Of a stretch of 33,773 nt of DNA, positions 15,378-24,233 are shown one piece after another. Under the pieces are notes generated by a model, which made no database searches, was not told where the DNA came from, and saw only the letters and a list, made by a program, of their open reading frames with translations. Origin of the DNA: AG-12 sp027319585. Its GTDB lineage: Bacteria > Chloroflexota > Dormibacteria > Aeolococcales > Bog-877. Position numbers and translations under genes: made by a program. The stretch covers positions 1 through 33,773 of the forward strand of contig DAHVMY010000019.1 in assembly GCA_027319585.1 (NCBI GenBank), given 5' to 3'. Positions within the stretch are counted from its first letter, which is position 1. Each line of letters starts with the position of its first letter.

Positions 15378-16391
15378 ATGCCAGTGAGGGTTGGGATCAA
15401 CGGCTTCGGCAGGATCGGGCGGAACGTGCTGCGGGCGTTGCGGGGGCGCGACGAGATCGAAGTGGTGGCCGTGAACGACATCACCAGCCCCCAGGTCCTG
15501 GGCCACCTGCTGCGCCACGATTCCGTTCTTGGCCTGTATCCGGGGACGGTCGAGATTGGTGCCAACTCGCTGGTGGTTGACGGCCGGGAGATCGAGGTCC
15601 TGTCGGCGGCGGAACCGGGCGAGCTGCCCTGGCGGCGGCTCGGAGTGGAGGTGGTGATCGAGGCGTCTGGCCTGTTCACCACCGCGGAGAAGGCTCGGCG
15701 GCACATCGACCCCGCCGGCGCTCGTAAGGTCATCATCACCGCGCCCGCCAAGGGCGAGGACATCACGATCGTCATGGGGGTCAACGATGGCCGCTATGAC
15801 CCCCGCAGCCACGATGTCATCTCCAACGCGTCCTGCACCACCAACTGCCTGGCCCCGGCGGCCAAGGTGCTGAGTGACTCCTTCGGGATCGAAAACGGAA
15901 TCATGACCACGATCCACTCCTACACCTCGGACCAGCGGCTCCTGGATGCTCCCCACAAGGATCTGCGCCGCGCCCGGGCGGCGGCGCTGTCGATGATCCC
16001 CACCTCGACCGGAGCGGCGCAGGCGGCGGCGCTGGTGCTGCCGGAGCTCCAGGGGAAGTTCCACGGCCTGGCGATCCGGGTACCGACTCCGGACGTGTCC
16101 CTGGTGGACCTGACCGCAACCTTGAGCAGGCCGACGGGAGTCACGGAGGTGAACGAGGCCTTTCGCGCCGCCGCGGCAGGCAGCTTGAAGGGGATCCTGG
16201 CGGTTGCGGACGAACCCCTGGTATCCATCGACTACGCGGGCAACTCGAACTCATCCATCGTGGACGCCCCGACCACCGCCATGTCCGGAGACCGGCTGGT
16301 AAAGGTGCTCGCCTGGTATGACAACGAGTGGGGCTACTCCTGCCGGGTGGTCGACCTCTGCCTCCTGGTCGCATCCCGTCTTTCGAGCTGA
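15378..16391 (+). CDS. gap: Glyceraldehyde-3-phosphate dehydrogenase, type I
   Basis: A 337-residue glycolytic enzyme that oxidises and phosphorylates glyceraldehyde 3-phosphate using NAD. The Rossmann motif GINGFGRIGRN is at residues 6-16. The active site is SNASCTTNCLAPAAKVL near 150, and the phosphate-binding STGAAQAAALVLPEL and C-terminal WYDNEWGYSCRVVDL are intact. ATG 15378 follows GAGGAG with seven-base spacing; the longer frame upstream is not typical of the family. It heads a rightward glycolytic set with pgk 13 bases downstream. Confidence 0.97.
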   Translation: MPVRVGINGFGRIGRNVLRALRGRDEIEVVAVNDITSPQVLGHLLRHDSVLGLYPGTVEIGANSLVVDGREIEVLSAAEPGELPWRRLGVEVVIEASGLFTTAEKARRHIDPAGARKVIITAPAKGEDITIVMGVNDGRYDPRSHDVISNASCTTNCLAPAAKVLSDSFGIENGIMTTIHSYTSDQRLLDAPHKDLRRARAAALSMIPTSTGAAQAAALVLPELQGKFHGLAIRVPTPDVSLVDLTATLSRPTGVTEVNEAFRAAAAGSLKGILAVADEPLVSIDYAGNSNSSIVDAPTTAMSGDRLVKVLAWYDNEWGYSCRVVDLCLLVASRLSS

Positions 16392-16404
16392 CGAGGCCCT
16401 CGCA

Positions 16405-17604
16405 ATGCAGCGCAAGGCGGGACTCGACGAGGCCCCGGTTGACGGGGCGAAGGTGCTCCTCCGAGTGGATTTCAACGTGCCCCTGGACGACTCCGGGGGT
16501 GTGCGCGACGATGCTCGCATCAGAGCCGCCCTGCCCACGATCCGGGAGTTGGTGGCCCGACGGGCGGCGGTGGTGCTGGTAACCCACCTCGGGCGGCCCA
16601 AGGGCCTCGTCGTGCCCTCGCTGACCACCGCTCCGCTGGCGGCCCGGCTGTCCAACCTGCTGGACCGCCCGGTCGCGCACAGTCCGGAGGTGACCGGAGC
16701 CGCCACCAGCCGGCTGGCCAACGCGCTGGGACCGGGGCAGCTGCTGCTGTTGGAGAACGTGCGCTTCCGGCCCGAGGAGGAGGCGAACGACGCGGCGTTC
16801 TCAGCCGAGCTGGCAGCGTTGGCCGCGGTCTTCGTGAACGACGCGTTTGGCACCGCCCACCGCGCGCACAGCTCAACCGAGGGGGTCGCTCATCTCCTGC
16901 CGGGCTACGCGGGTCGCCTGATGGAGAAGGAACTGACGCAGCTGGGCCGCATCCTCAATGAGCCGGTCCGGCCCCTGCTCGCGATCATGGGGGGCAGCAA
17001 GCTCAGCACCAAGCTGGGCGTGATCCAGCACCTTTTGCCCAAGGTCGATGGGTTCTGTCTGGGAGGTGCGATGGCGTCGACCTTTCTGAAGGCTCAGGGG
17101 GTACCGATCGGCCGCTCACTGGTCGAGGAGGCGTTTCTCGGCCAGGCCCGCGAGCTCCGGGACCGGGGCGCCGGGCTCAAGTTGGGCTTCAATCTTCCCG
17201 CCGATGTCGTGGTCGGCGAAAGCCCGACGGCCGAGGAGGCTCAGACCTGCCCCATCCAGGAGATACCCGAGCAGGAGATGCTCCTCGACATCGGCCCCAA
17301 GACAGCTGCGGCGTGGGCAGAAGTCGTGGGCCAGGCGAAGACTGTGGTTTGGAACGGCCCACTGGGGGTTTACGAGAACCCACTCTTCGCCCGCGGGACC
17401 GCAGCTGTCGCAACCGCGATCGCGGAGAGCTCAGCCATCAGCGTCACTGGGGGTGGCGACCTCCAGGCAGCGATCGAGGGACTGGGGCTGACCTCCAAGT
17501 TCACCCACGTGAGCACGGGTGGAGGCGCGACCCTGGAATTCCTGGAGGGGCGAATTCTTCCCGGCGTCGCGGCCCTGCGGGATTCCCAGCGGACCACCCC
17601 ATGA
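16405..17604 (+). CDS. pgk: Phosphoglycerate kinase
   Basis: A 399-residue enzyme that transfers phosphate from 1,3-bisphosphoglycerate to ADP. Family motifs run in order: LLRVDFNVPLDD near 17, THLGRPKG near 70, GGSKLSTKLGVI near 195 and the nucleotide loop GGGDLQAAIEGLG near 350, then FTHVSTGGGATLEFLEG near the end. Length is normal (390-400). ATG 16405 lies 13 bases after gap, with CGAGG upstream. The stop overlaps the tpiA ATG by four bases, so the two are coupled. Confidence 0.97.
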   Translation: MQRKAGLDEAPVDGAKVLLRVDFNVPLDDSGGVRDDARIRAALPTIRELVARRAAVVLVTHLGRPKGLVVPSLTTAPLAARLSNLLDRPVAHSPEVTGAATSRLANALGPGQLLLLENVRFRPEEEANDAAFSAELAALAAVFVNDAFGTAHRAHSSTEGVAHLLPGYAGRLMEKELTQLGRILNEPVRPLLAIMGGSKLSTKLGVIQHLLPKVDGFCLGGAMASTFLKAQGVPIGRSLVEEAFLGQARELRDRGAGLKLGFNLPADVVVGESPTAEEAQTCPIQEIPEQEMLLDIGPKTAAAWAEVVGQAKTVVWNGPLGVYENPLFARGTAAVATAIAESSAISVTGGGDLQAAIEGLGLTSKFTHVSTGGGATLEFLEGRILPGVAALRDSQRTTP

Positions 17605-18374
17605 GCCCCGCCCTCTCCCCGCCGCCTCTGGTCGCGGGCAACTGGAAGATGCACCAGACCCCAACCGAAGCGGCCCAGCTCACCTCGCAGATCCTCGAGC
17701 TGCTGCCGCCTCAGATCGGGGCGGAGGTGCTCCTGCTCCCGCCCTATCCGTGCATCCAAACCGTTCACGCCTCGCTGCGGGGCGATCCGCGGGTTGGTCT
17801 GGGTGCCCAGAACTGCCACTGGGAGGATCGCGGAGCTTTCACGGGAGAGGTCTCAGCCCCAATGCTCCGAGAGTGGTGCAGTTACGTTCTGGTCGGCCAC
17901 AGCGAGCGCAGGCACCTCTTCCATGAGACCGACGAGATTGTGCGATCCAAGTTGGAGGCGGTGCTGCGAGCTGGTATGCGTCCCATCCTGGCGGTGGGAG
18001 AGACGGAGGAGGAGCGTCAGCGGGGCGAGACCAAGACGGTCCTTAAGGTGCAGGCGCGAGCGGGGCTCATGGGACTGCCCTGGGATCAACTGCTTAGCTG
18101 CACGATCGCCTACGAGCCCGTCTGGGCGATCGGCACAGGGGGGGCGGCGGCTGGGGTCGCAGATATTGCGGAGGCCGTGGCCGCACTCCGGGCCGTGGTC
18201 GAAGAAGCCGCTGGAGGACCGGCCCCCACGGTCCGCATCCTCTATGGTGGGAGTGTCAACGCGGGCTCAGCGTCCGAACTGCTCGGGGCTGCCGGCGTCG
18301 ACGGAGCCCTGGTGGGAGGTGCCAGCCTGGTGGCCAAGGAGTTCTGCGGCATCGTGGCGGCCGTCCCCGGCTGA
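17601..18374 (+). CDS. tpiA: Triosephosphate isomerase
   Basis: A 257-residue TIM-barrel enzyme that interconverts dihydroxyacetone phosphate and glyceraldehyde 3-phosphate. The substrate Lys is in AGNWKMH (residues 12-18). The catalytic His is in LVGHSERR near 97 and the catalytic Glu in AYEPVWAIGTG near 170, whose tail is the mobile lid. The phosphate loop YGGSVN is near 215. ATG 17601 overlaps the pgk stop (ATGA). Length is typical (250-260). Confidence 0.97.
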   Translation: MSPALSPPPLVAGNWKMHQTPTEAAQLTSQILELLPPQIGAEVLLLPPYPCIQTVHASLRGDPRVGLGAQNCHWEDRGAFTGEVSAPMLREWCSYVLVGHSERRHLFHETDEIVRSKLEAVLRAGMRPILAVGETEEERQRGETKTVLKVQARAGLMGLPWDQLLSCTIAYEPVWAIGTGGAAAGVADIAEAVAALRAVVEEAAGGPAPTVRILYGGSVNAGSASELLGAAGVDGALVGGASLVAKEFCGIVAAVPG

Positions 18375-18376
18375 CG

Positions 18377-18388
18377 GCCCCATGGGGC
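18377..18388. repeat. Perfect 12-bp palindrome after tpiA
   Basis: GCCCCATGGGGC begins two bases after the tpiA stop, in the gap before gpmI. As RNA it leaves no room for a hairpin loop, so a DNA-binding site is as likely as a processing or pause site. It may be chance in GC-rich DNA. Confidence 0.3.
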
Positions 18389-18459
18389 AGCAGTCTGCAC
18401 GATGAACGCCAACCGACCGGCTTCGCGCGAGCCGAATGAAGAAATGGAGTCTCTTGATA

Positions 18460-19995
18460 GTGACCTGGACTAGGGCGGCTCTGGTGATCCTGGATGGGTT
18501 TGGCTGCGCGCCGCCGGGTCCGGGCAATGCGATCAGGTTGGCGACCACTCCGACCCTCGATCGGCTGTTCTCGACTTACCCCCACACGCTCCTCGACGCG
18601 AGCGGCATGGCCGTTGGCCTGCCAGCGGGGCAGCAGGGCAACTCCGAGGTCGGCCACCTCACCATCGGCGCCGGCCGGGTGGTCCTCCAGGACCTCACCC
18701 GCATTTCGACTGCGATCGCAGACGGCAGCTTCTATGCCAACCCGGTGCTCGCCGCCGCCGTCGACAAGGCCAGAGACCGGGGTACGACCCTGCACCTGCT
18801 GGGGCTGATCTCCGATGGCGGGGTCCACAGCCATCAGGACCACGTGACCGCTGTCTGCGAACTGGCCCGTCGTCACGGGCTGAGTTCGGTGGTCGTGCAC
18901 GCCTTCACCGACGGCCGGGACACGCCGACCGATGGGGGGGCGAGCTTCGTGAGAAGGCTGGAGGAGGAGCTTGCGGAGATCGGAGTGGGCCAGGTGGGAT
19001 CGGTCTCCGGACGCTACTTCGCGATGGACCGCGACCGCCGCTGGGACCGCCTGGAGCGAGCCTACCAAACGCTCACGGGGAACTGCCAAAGGTGGTACGA
19101 CTCGGCCGTGGGCGCGATCGAAGCCAGCTACCGGGACGGCACCACCGACGAGTTCATCGCGCCCACCTGCGTCGGCCAACCTGGAGTTCGAGCGACGGGG
19201 ATCAGGCCGGGAGACGTCGTTATCCACTGCAACTTTCGTCCCGACCGGGCCCGCGAGATTTGCCATGCCTTGGTCGACCCCGACTTCACCGGGTTCGCCA
19301 GGCCGTTCGTGCTCGCTCCCGACGACCTCGTCACCTTCACCAGTTATGACGACCTCCTCCCGGTCGCGGTGGCGTTTCCCAAGCCGCTGGTCCGCGCCAC
19401 CCTGGGGGACGTGGTCGCGGATTCGGGGCTTCGCCAGTTCCACGTCGCCGAGACTGAGAAGTATGCCCACGTGACGTACTTCATTGACGGCGGCCGCGAG
19501 GACCGCCTGCCCGGCGAGGAGAGGCTGCTGATCCCATCCTCCAAGGTCGCCACCTACGACCTCAAGCCGGAGATGTCGGCACCGGCGATCGCCGACGCGG
19601 TGGTGGAGCACATGGAGGCGGAGCAGGTGGCATTGATCCTGGTCAACTTCGCCAATGCCGACATGGTTGGGCACACCGGCAACCTCCCCGCCACCGTGCA
19701 GGCGGTGGAATGTCTGGACCGCTGCCTGGCCATGGTGGTGGAGGCGGCGGCGGCGCATGGGTACACGGTGGCGTTGACCGCCGATCACGGAAACGCGGAG
19801 CAGATGCTGGCCCGCGATGGGGCGACTCCGGTCACCTCGCACACCACCAACCAGGTCCCGCTGCTCGTGACCGACGACGGCTGGTCTCTGCGGACGGGCG
19901 GTGGCCTGCGAGATGTGGCGCCCACGTTGCTGGCGGGGATGGGATTCAGAGTTCCCGATGAGATGACCGGCACCTCTCTCCTGGTTGCCAGATAG
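18460..19995 (+). CDS. gpmI: Phosphoglycerate mutase, cofactor-independent
   Basis: A 511-residue metal-dependent enzyme of the alkaline-phosphatase fold that interconverts 3- and 2-phosphoglycerate. The metal and nucleophile sites are LVILDGFG near residue 10 and QQGNSEVGHLTIGAGR near 55-70, where the Ser carries phosphate. GRYFAMDRDRRWDR is near 190 and TADHGNAEQM near 440. Length matches (about 510). GTG 18460 is preferred because GGAG lies ten bases upstream and the family starts close to ILDG. ATG 18436 and TTG 18454 are alternatives. It ends on the first base of the der GTG. No enolase follows. Confidence 0.96.
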   Translation: MTWTRAALVILDGFGCAPPGPGNAIRLATTPTLDRLFSTYPHTLLDASGMAVGLPAGQQGNSEVGHLTIGAGRVVLQDLTRISTAIADGSFYANPVLAAAVDKARDRGTTLHLLGLISDGGVHSHQDHVTAVCELARRHGLSSVVVHAFTDGRDTPTDGGASFVRRLEEELAEIGVGQVGSVSGRYFAMDRDRRWDRLERAYQTLTGNCQRWYDSAVGAIEASYRDGTTDEFIAPTCVGQPGVRATGIRPGDVVIHCNFRPDRAREICHALVDPDFTGFARPFVLAPDDLVTFTSYDDLLPVAVAFPKPLVRATLGDVVADSGLRQFHVAETEKYAHVTYFIDGGREDRLPGEERLLIPSSKVATYDLKPEMSAPAIADAVVEHMEAEQVALILVNFANADMVGHTGNLPATVQAVECLDRCLAMVVEAAAAHGYTVALTADHGNAEQMLARDGATPVTSHTTNQVPLLVTDDGWSLRTGGGLRDVAPTLLAGMGFRVPDEMTGTSLLVAR

Positions 19996-21407
19996 TGCCC
20001 CCGGGAAGGACCCTAGGGGGCCACCGTCGCCGGCTGCGTGCGGAGGATGACAGAGTCCCGGTCAAGCCCGCTGGGGTGGTGGCCCTGGTGGGTCGGCCCA
20101 ACGTGGGCAAGTCCACCTTGTTCAACCGTCTGATCGGGGAACGGCGGGCGATCGTCTCCGAGCAGCCGGGGCTGACCAGGGATCGCATCTACGGCACCGT
20201 GGAGTGGCGCGACACCGCCTTCACCGCCATCGACACCGCCGGCCTGGACCGGGTGGCCAAGGATGGCCCCGAGGGCGACCTCCCCGCCAACACCCAGGAG
20301 CAGGCCCACCTGGCGCTGGTCGAGGCGGACGTGATCTGCTGGGTGCTTGATGCCAGGGCCGGGGTGACCGCGGCCGACCTGGAAGTGGCCGATGTGCTTC
20401 GCCGCGCTCGCCAGCCCGTCGTGGTTGTCGCCAACAAGAGTGAGGCGCGGGAGGACCGCCTGCTGGTTCACGAGTTCCTGGAACTGGGCATGGGTGATCC
20501 AGTGGAGATAAGCGCCCTGTCCGGCGCCGGGACCGGCGACCTCCTTGACCGTGTCGTGTCGGTACTTCCACGGACCCTTCCCCCCAGCGTCGAGGCCGGG
20601 CCGGCTGAGCTGCTGCGGTGCGCCATCGTGGGTCGGCCGAACGTGGGCAAGTCCTCACTGCTGAACGCGGTGCTGGGCCAGGACCGCTCGCTGGTCAGCA
20701 CCGTGGCGGGCACGACGCGAGACCCGGTGGACACGCTGATCTCGACCCCCCAGGGTCCGGTCCTGCTGGTGGACACGGCCGGGATGAAGCGCCCGGGGGC
20801 GACCAGGGACGCGGACTACTACAGCCTGCTGCGGGCACTCCGAGTGGTCGAGCGCGCGGACGTCGCGGTCCTGGTCGTGGACGCCACCAGTCCGCTGCGA
20901 GCGCAGGACCGGCATATCGCTGGGCGCGCCCGGGAGGCCGGCGCCGCCACCCTGATCGCCGTGAACAAGTGGGACCTCCTCGACTCCGATGCGCGCCAGG
21001 ACAAGTCACTCTTGCGGGAGCTGCGCTCCGCCTACGATTTCGCCCCCGGGACTCCCTTCCTCTACACCAGCGCCACCACCGGTCGGGGGATAGCCCGCCT
21101 GTTGCCGGCGATCTTCGAACTGGGAAGAGCGAGAGGGCTGCGGATCACCACGCCCACCCTGAACCAGTTCTTCAGAGAGGCGATGATCCGCCGGCCGCCT
21201 CCCAGTGGCCGCGGGGGGCGCCGGCTCCATCTGTACTACGCCGTCCAGGCGCGCAGCCGGGTTCCGACCTTCGCCCTGTTCGTCAACGACCCGGAGCTTC
21301 TCCACTTCAGCTACGCCCGCTATCTGGAGAATCAGCTGCGAGAGCGGTTCGGCTTCGCCGGAGTGCCGCTGCGTCTCAGAGCGCGAAAGTCCGAGCCGGC
21401 CGGCTGA
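19995..21407 (+). CDS. der: Der (EngA), double-domain ribosome-assembly GTPase
   Basis: A 470-residue GTPase for 50S ribosome assembly. The two G domains are in tandem: GRPNVGKSTLFNRL near 33 with DTAG near 76 and NKSE near 147, then GRPNVGKSSLLNAVL near 215 with DTAGMKRPG near 257 and NKWD near 320. A KH-like C-terminal domain ends in LRLRARKS. The GTG start overlaps the gpmI stop by one base. The protein has about 25 more N-terminal residues than usual, Arg-rich, because the only closer in-frame start would cut into the first strand. No Shine-Dalgarno is seen, so coupling to gpmI is likely. Confidence 0.95.
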   Translation: MPPGRTLGGHRRRLRAEDDRVPVKPAGVVALVGRPNVGKSTLFNRLIGERRAIVSEQPGLTRDRIYGTVEWRDTAFTAIDTAGLDRVAKDGPEGDLPANTQEQAHLALVEADVICWVLDARAGVTAADLEVADVLRRARQPVVVVANKSEAREDRLLVHEFLELGMGDPVEISALSGAGTGDLLDRVVSVLPRTLPPSVEAGPAELLRCAIVGRPNVGKSSLLNAVLGQDRSLVSTVAGTTRDPVDTLISTPQGPVLLVDTAGMKRPGATRDADYYSLLRALRVVERADVAVLVVDATSPLRAQDRHIAGRAREAGAATLIAVNKWDLLDSDARQDKSLLRELRSAYDFAPGTPFLYTSATTGRGIARLLPAIFELGRARGLRITTPTLNQFFREAMIRRPPPSGRGGRRLHLYYAVQARSRVPTFALFVNDPELLHFSYARYLENQLRERFGFAGVPLRLRARKSEPAG

Positions 21408-21434
21408 GCTGCCCCGGAGCCGCCCCAGACGTGA

Positions 21435-21462
21435 GGAGGCGGCACCCCAGGGTGCCGCCTCC
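21435..21462. terminator. Bidirectional hairpin terminator
   Basis: GGAGGCGGCACC (21435-21446) pairs perfectly with GGTGCCGCCTCC (21451-21462) around the loop CCAG. This 12-bp stem lies between the convergent ends of der and the secreted-protein gene. No T tract follows on either strand, which is common in high-GC genomes. It is well placed to stop both transcripts. Confidence 0.75.
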
Positions 21463-21520
21463 AGGTCCGCAGTGCGACTGATTCCGCTGCCAGCCTGGTG
21501 CCGGCAGGGCCGTCAGACCG

Positions 21521-23257
21521 TCAGGGGGTCACGCATCCGTTGCGGTCAAGATTGACGGGAGTACTCCCGTCGGTCCCGTTGTAACCGTTGCCGGAGTTGC
21601 CCGGAGTGCCGTACTGGGCGTCCTGGCCGAAGGTGCTACCCGAGGTTACGTTCCCGAACTCCCAGTCGCAGGCGGCCGCGGCCGACGACTGCGTGGATGA
21701 AGTGACCTGGGTCCAGTACGGGTAAAAGCTGCCCGGCCCTGGCGGTGGGACCGTGCATCCGGCCCCAGTCGCTATATCGCACTGGTAGTCGGAGGCCGGG
21801 TTGTCGGTCTCGAATTCGACCTGGCTGTAACCCGCAGACCCGGAGCCGTAGGTCGGGGGCTGGATCACCATGGTCGAGGGGAAGGTGGTGGCAGTGGTGC
21901 CCGTGGGCCAGTCCTGCCAGTAGGGGCTGCCGTCGTAGTCGAGGTCCCCACCGTCATTGAAGTTGTCGCACCCCGTCACCAGATTCCCAGCACTGGTCTC
22001 GCCGCCGGAGGCGCTTTCGCCGTGGGTGTCGCCGGCGTAGAAGCAGGGGCCGTCTCCCCGCGCTGTCTCGATCTTCTGCGATCCATCCGGCGCCGTCGCC
22101 GACTCGTAGGCGCCGTTGCATACGTTGTACTCGGTGGTCCCGTGGACAGGATCACTCAGGGAGCTGCAGGGGGTGAAATGCCCGATCTCAAATGTGGTGC
22201 TGATGTCGGTGGACAGGGCCGCCCAGGGGACGATGTTCTGATAGGCGGCGGTGTTGTACTCAGGCTGGAAGTTGAACGGGGTCCCCGCGCAGGTCTTGAG
22301 GTTGGTGTTCTGAAAGCCGTTCTGCGCCGAGGCGATCATGTACCCGCTCTTTCCCGTGTTTTCGTCCGTTAACACAGCTTCGAGAGCGCCCGCCTTCTTG
22401 TTGTCGAATATCTGCGTCTTGATCGTGTCCCCGGGCTTGAAGAACAGGGTCTGATTGTTCGGGGTGAAGGTTGCGTAGTTCGCCTGCTGGGGGCTGGGCG
22501 GTCCGGTGGGCACCCCGTTCCTTTGAATGAAGGCGAAGTTCACCGGCTCCTCGCAGGCGGGGTTGCAGTAGGCAAAGTTGTTGGTGCACTCCAGGCTATC
22601 AATGGTCAGGGCGGCGCACCAGCCTCCGTTGCCCTCGGTCAGATATTTCGTAGACCCCGGGATGTTACAGCTGATGCTGTCGACGAACGGGGCGAAACCG
22701 GGTGGATAGAACTGGAGCTCCATGAAGGCGCTGCCGCCGCCTGGGTAGGACCCCGAGGGCGCGTTGGCGTCGCTCTCGGGTGTGCACGGCGTCTGGGGAT
22801 ACGAGTTGGGGTCGCAGATCGCCATGGAGAACCACGGAGCTACCGATAGCTCGAAAAAGTGGGTCACGTCGCTGCCCGGGCTGTTGACCGTCGGCAGCGC
22901 CGCCGGGTCCACCGGCAGGGTCTGCGTCCAGGTGACGCTGTCGCCAGAGCCCTTGGCATTGGAGATGAAGCGCAGATTGGGCTCGTCGTGACCGACGTAA
23001 TAGCCGTTGTCATAGAAGCGACCGCCGTTGGCTCCGTGGGGGTCGGTGCACGGCAGGGTGAGCTTGATCGACTGCTGCACCGTGCTGTAGCCGTTGCAGT
23101 CGAGTTCGCCCTTGGCCGGTATCGAGGTGGACCAGGTTCCGCTGGCCGCAGTCGACACTGGAGCGGAGAGGATCTGTGCCCCTCCCAGCATCGTGGCGAC
23201 CGCGGCGACCGCAGCCAGTCGGCCCCCGATCCTCAACCTACGCGGTGACACTCTCAA
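21521..23257 (-). CDS. Large Cys-rich secreted protein of unknown function
   Basis: A 578-residue exported protein. Residues 1-9 carry several Arg, and 10-32 are hydrophobic (AAVAAVATMLGGA), with a likely cleavage near APVSTAASG. The mature part is rich in Gly, Ser, Thr, Asn, Tyr and Pro and has about 18 Cys spread along it, an even number that suggests disulfides outside the cell. There is no sorting signal, lipobox or C-terminal helix, so it is probably released or loosely bound. I recognise no catalytic motif or named domain. TTG 23257 is chosen because GGGAGGG lies eight bases upstream; GTG 23251 is a second choice. It is a single-gene unit ending at the shared terminator. Confidence 0.85.
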   Translation of the reverse strand: MRVSPRRLRIGGRLAAVAAVATMLGGAQILSAPVSTAASGTWSTSIPAKGELDCNGYSTVQQSIKLTLPCTDPHGANGGRFYDNGYYVGHDEPNLRFISNAKGSGDSVTWTQTLPVDPAALPTVNSPGSDVTHFFELSVAPWFSMAICDPNSYPQTPCTPESDANAPSGSYPGGGSAFMELQFYPPGFAPFVDSISCNIPGSTKYLTEGNGGWCAALTIDSLECTNNFAYCNPACEEPVNFAFIQRNGVPTGPPSPQQANYATFTPNNQTLFFKPGDTIKTQIFDNKKAGALEAVLTDENTGKSGYMIASAQNGFQNTNLKTCAGTPFNFQPEYNTAAYQNIVPWAALSTDISTTFEIGHFTPCSSLSDPVHGTTEYNVCNGAYESATAPDGSQKIETARGDGPCFYAGDTHGESASGGETSAGNLVTGCDNFNDGGDLDYDGSPYWQDWPTGTTATTFPSTMVIQPPTYGSGSAGYSQVEFETDNPASDYQCDIATGAGCTVPPPGPGSFYPYWTQVTSSTQSSAAAACDWEFGNVTSGSTFGQDAQYGTPGNSGNGYNGTDGSTPVNLDRNGCVTP

Positions 23258-23545
23258 ATGTGGATCCCTCCCAGAATCTCGCGACTTGCAAAAGCATCAG
23301 CGACAACAGTTACGGTCCCCCCGGCCCTGGACGGGTCCGGACGGGCCCCGGCAGCGCCTTGGACAGTCAACAACGCAAAGGGCACCACCTCCTGCCGGTG
23401 AAGGATCCGCCCGCGCCCGTCCCACGCTGCCGGTCCATCGGACTTTGGGGGCAGTCTAGCGGGGATCGGCGGGAGTCGCAAGTGTCCTCCAGGACCTCAG
23501 CCAGGCGGTGCCAGCAGCGACGGCGGCAAATGCCACAATGCCCGG
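23258..23545. other. Divergent intergenic region, no gene seen
   Basis: This 288-bp space separates the leftward secreted-protein gene from the rightward VOC gene. It holds the GGGAGGG site of the former. At its right end CACAAT (23534-23539) lies six bases before the VOC GTG and may be a -10 for a leaderless start. A minus-strand TTGACT (23370-23365) has no matching -10. Short frames here are not protein-like. Confidence 0.5.
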
Positions 23546-23974
23546 GTGGAACCGCGCCTCTCACTTATCACCCTGGGCGTTGCCGATCTCGAGCGCTCCT
23601 TCTCCTTCTATCGAGATGGTCTGGGCCTGCCCACAACCGGAGATCCGGCGACGGGCATCGTCTTCTTTCAGACCTCGGGCGTGGCTCTGGCCATCTTCCC
23701 CTACCGGGACCTGGCAGACGACGTGGGTCCGGGCTGGGATGAGCCCAGGAGCCGCTTCACCGGCATCACCCTGGCGCACAACGTCCGCCACCGTGATGAG
23801 GTCGACGCTGTCCTGGCCCTTGCCCAGGCCGCTGGGGGAGAGGTGGTGAAGCCGGCGGCGGACACCTCCTGGGGAGGCTACGCCGGCTACTTCGCCGACC
23901 CGGACGGATACCTCTGGGAGGTGGCGTGGGGGGCGTTTGAGTTTCGCGACGACGGATCCTTGCTCATCCCGTGA
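23546..23974 (+). CDS. VOC-fold (glyoxalase/bleomycin-resistance-like) protein
   Basis: A 142-residue protein of the vicinal-oxygen-chelate superfamily, with two beta-alpha-beta-beta-beta modules. The N-terminal module has LSLITLGVADLERSFSFYRDGLGL (start of module 1). The second has FTGITLAHNVRHRDEVDAVL, and the end has YAGYFADPDGYLWEVAW, with the acidic metal ligand typical of the fold. The role may be glyoxalase-like, dioxygenase-like or ligand binding and cannot be fixed from sequence. The GTG start lacks a Shine-Dalgarno; a -10-like box at leaderless spacing precedes it. It stands alone, followed by tRNA-Pro on the other strand. Confidence 0.9.
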   Translation: MEPRLSLITLGVADLERSFSFYRDGLGLPTTGDPATGIVFFQTSGVALAIFPYRDLADDVGPGWDEPRSRFTGITLAHNVRHRDEVDAVLALAQAAGGEVVKPAADTSWGGYAGYFADPDGYLWEVAWGAFEFRDDGSLLIP

Positions 23975-24042
23975 AGGGCGATGTCCCGACGGGAGGAATC
24001 TTGCATCCACTTCCATCGGGACTGACCGCCCACCAGGTCGCC

Positions 24043-24067
24043 GCGGGCGGCAACCCCGGGGGCCCGC
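24043..24067 (-). terminator. Possible hairpin downstream of tRNA-Pro
   Basis: GCGGGC (24043-24048) and GCCCGC (24062-24067) can pair around a 13-base G/C-rich loop, 24 bases past the tRNA 3-prime end. No T tract follows. It could end the tRNA transcript or the VOC transcript from the other side. The call is weak. Confidence 0.3.
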
Positions 24068-24090
24068 GCAGCTTGAAGTGGTTCTCAATG

Positions 24091-24166
24091 TGGTCGGGGA
24101 GACAGGACTCGAACCTGCGACCCCCAGTCCCCCAGACTGGTGCGCTACCACCTGCGCCACTCCCCG
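24091..24166 (-). tRNA. tRNA-Pro (anticodon GGG)
   Basis: Read on the minus strand, the acceptor CGGGGAG pairs with CTCCCCG over seven bases. The D stem is GCGC/GCGC. The anticodon stem CCAGT/ACTGG holds the loop CTGGGGG, giving anticodon GGG for Pro codon CCC (and CCU by wobble). The T arm is GCAGG-TTCGAGT-CCTGT. A73 and a genomically encoded CCA (24093-24091) complete the 3-prime end. All arms are sound. Confidence 0.96.
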
Positions 24167-24233
24167 AGGTCGGACGCTGAGCATATCAGCCGCGTAGAAT
24201 CGAAGTCGAATCAGAGACCGTCGGAGGTGTCCG

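Noticed and set aside
18256..19842. A 528-codon open frame on the minus strand
   Set aside because: Antisense to tpiA and gpmI, both complete; no recognisable domain.
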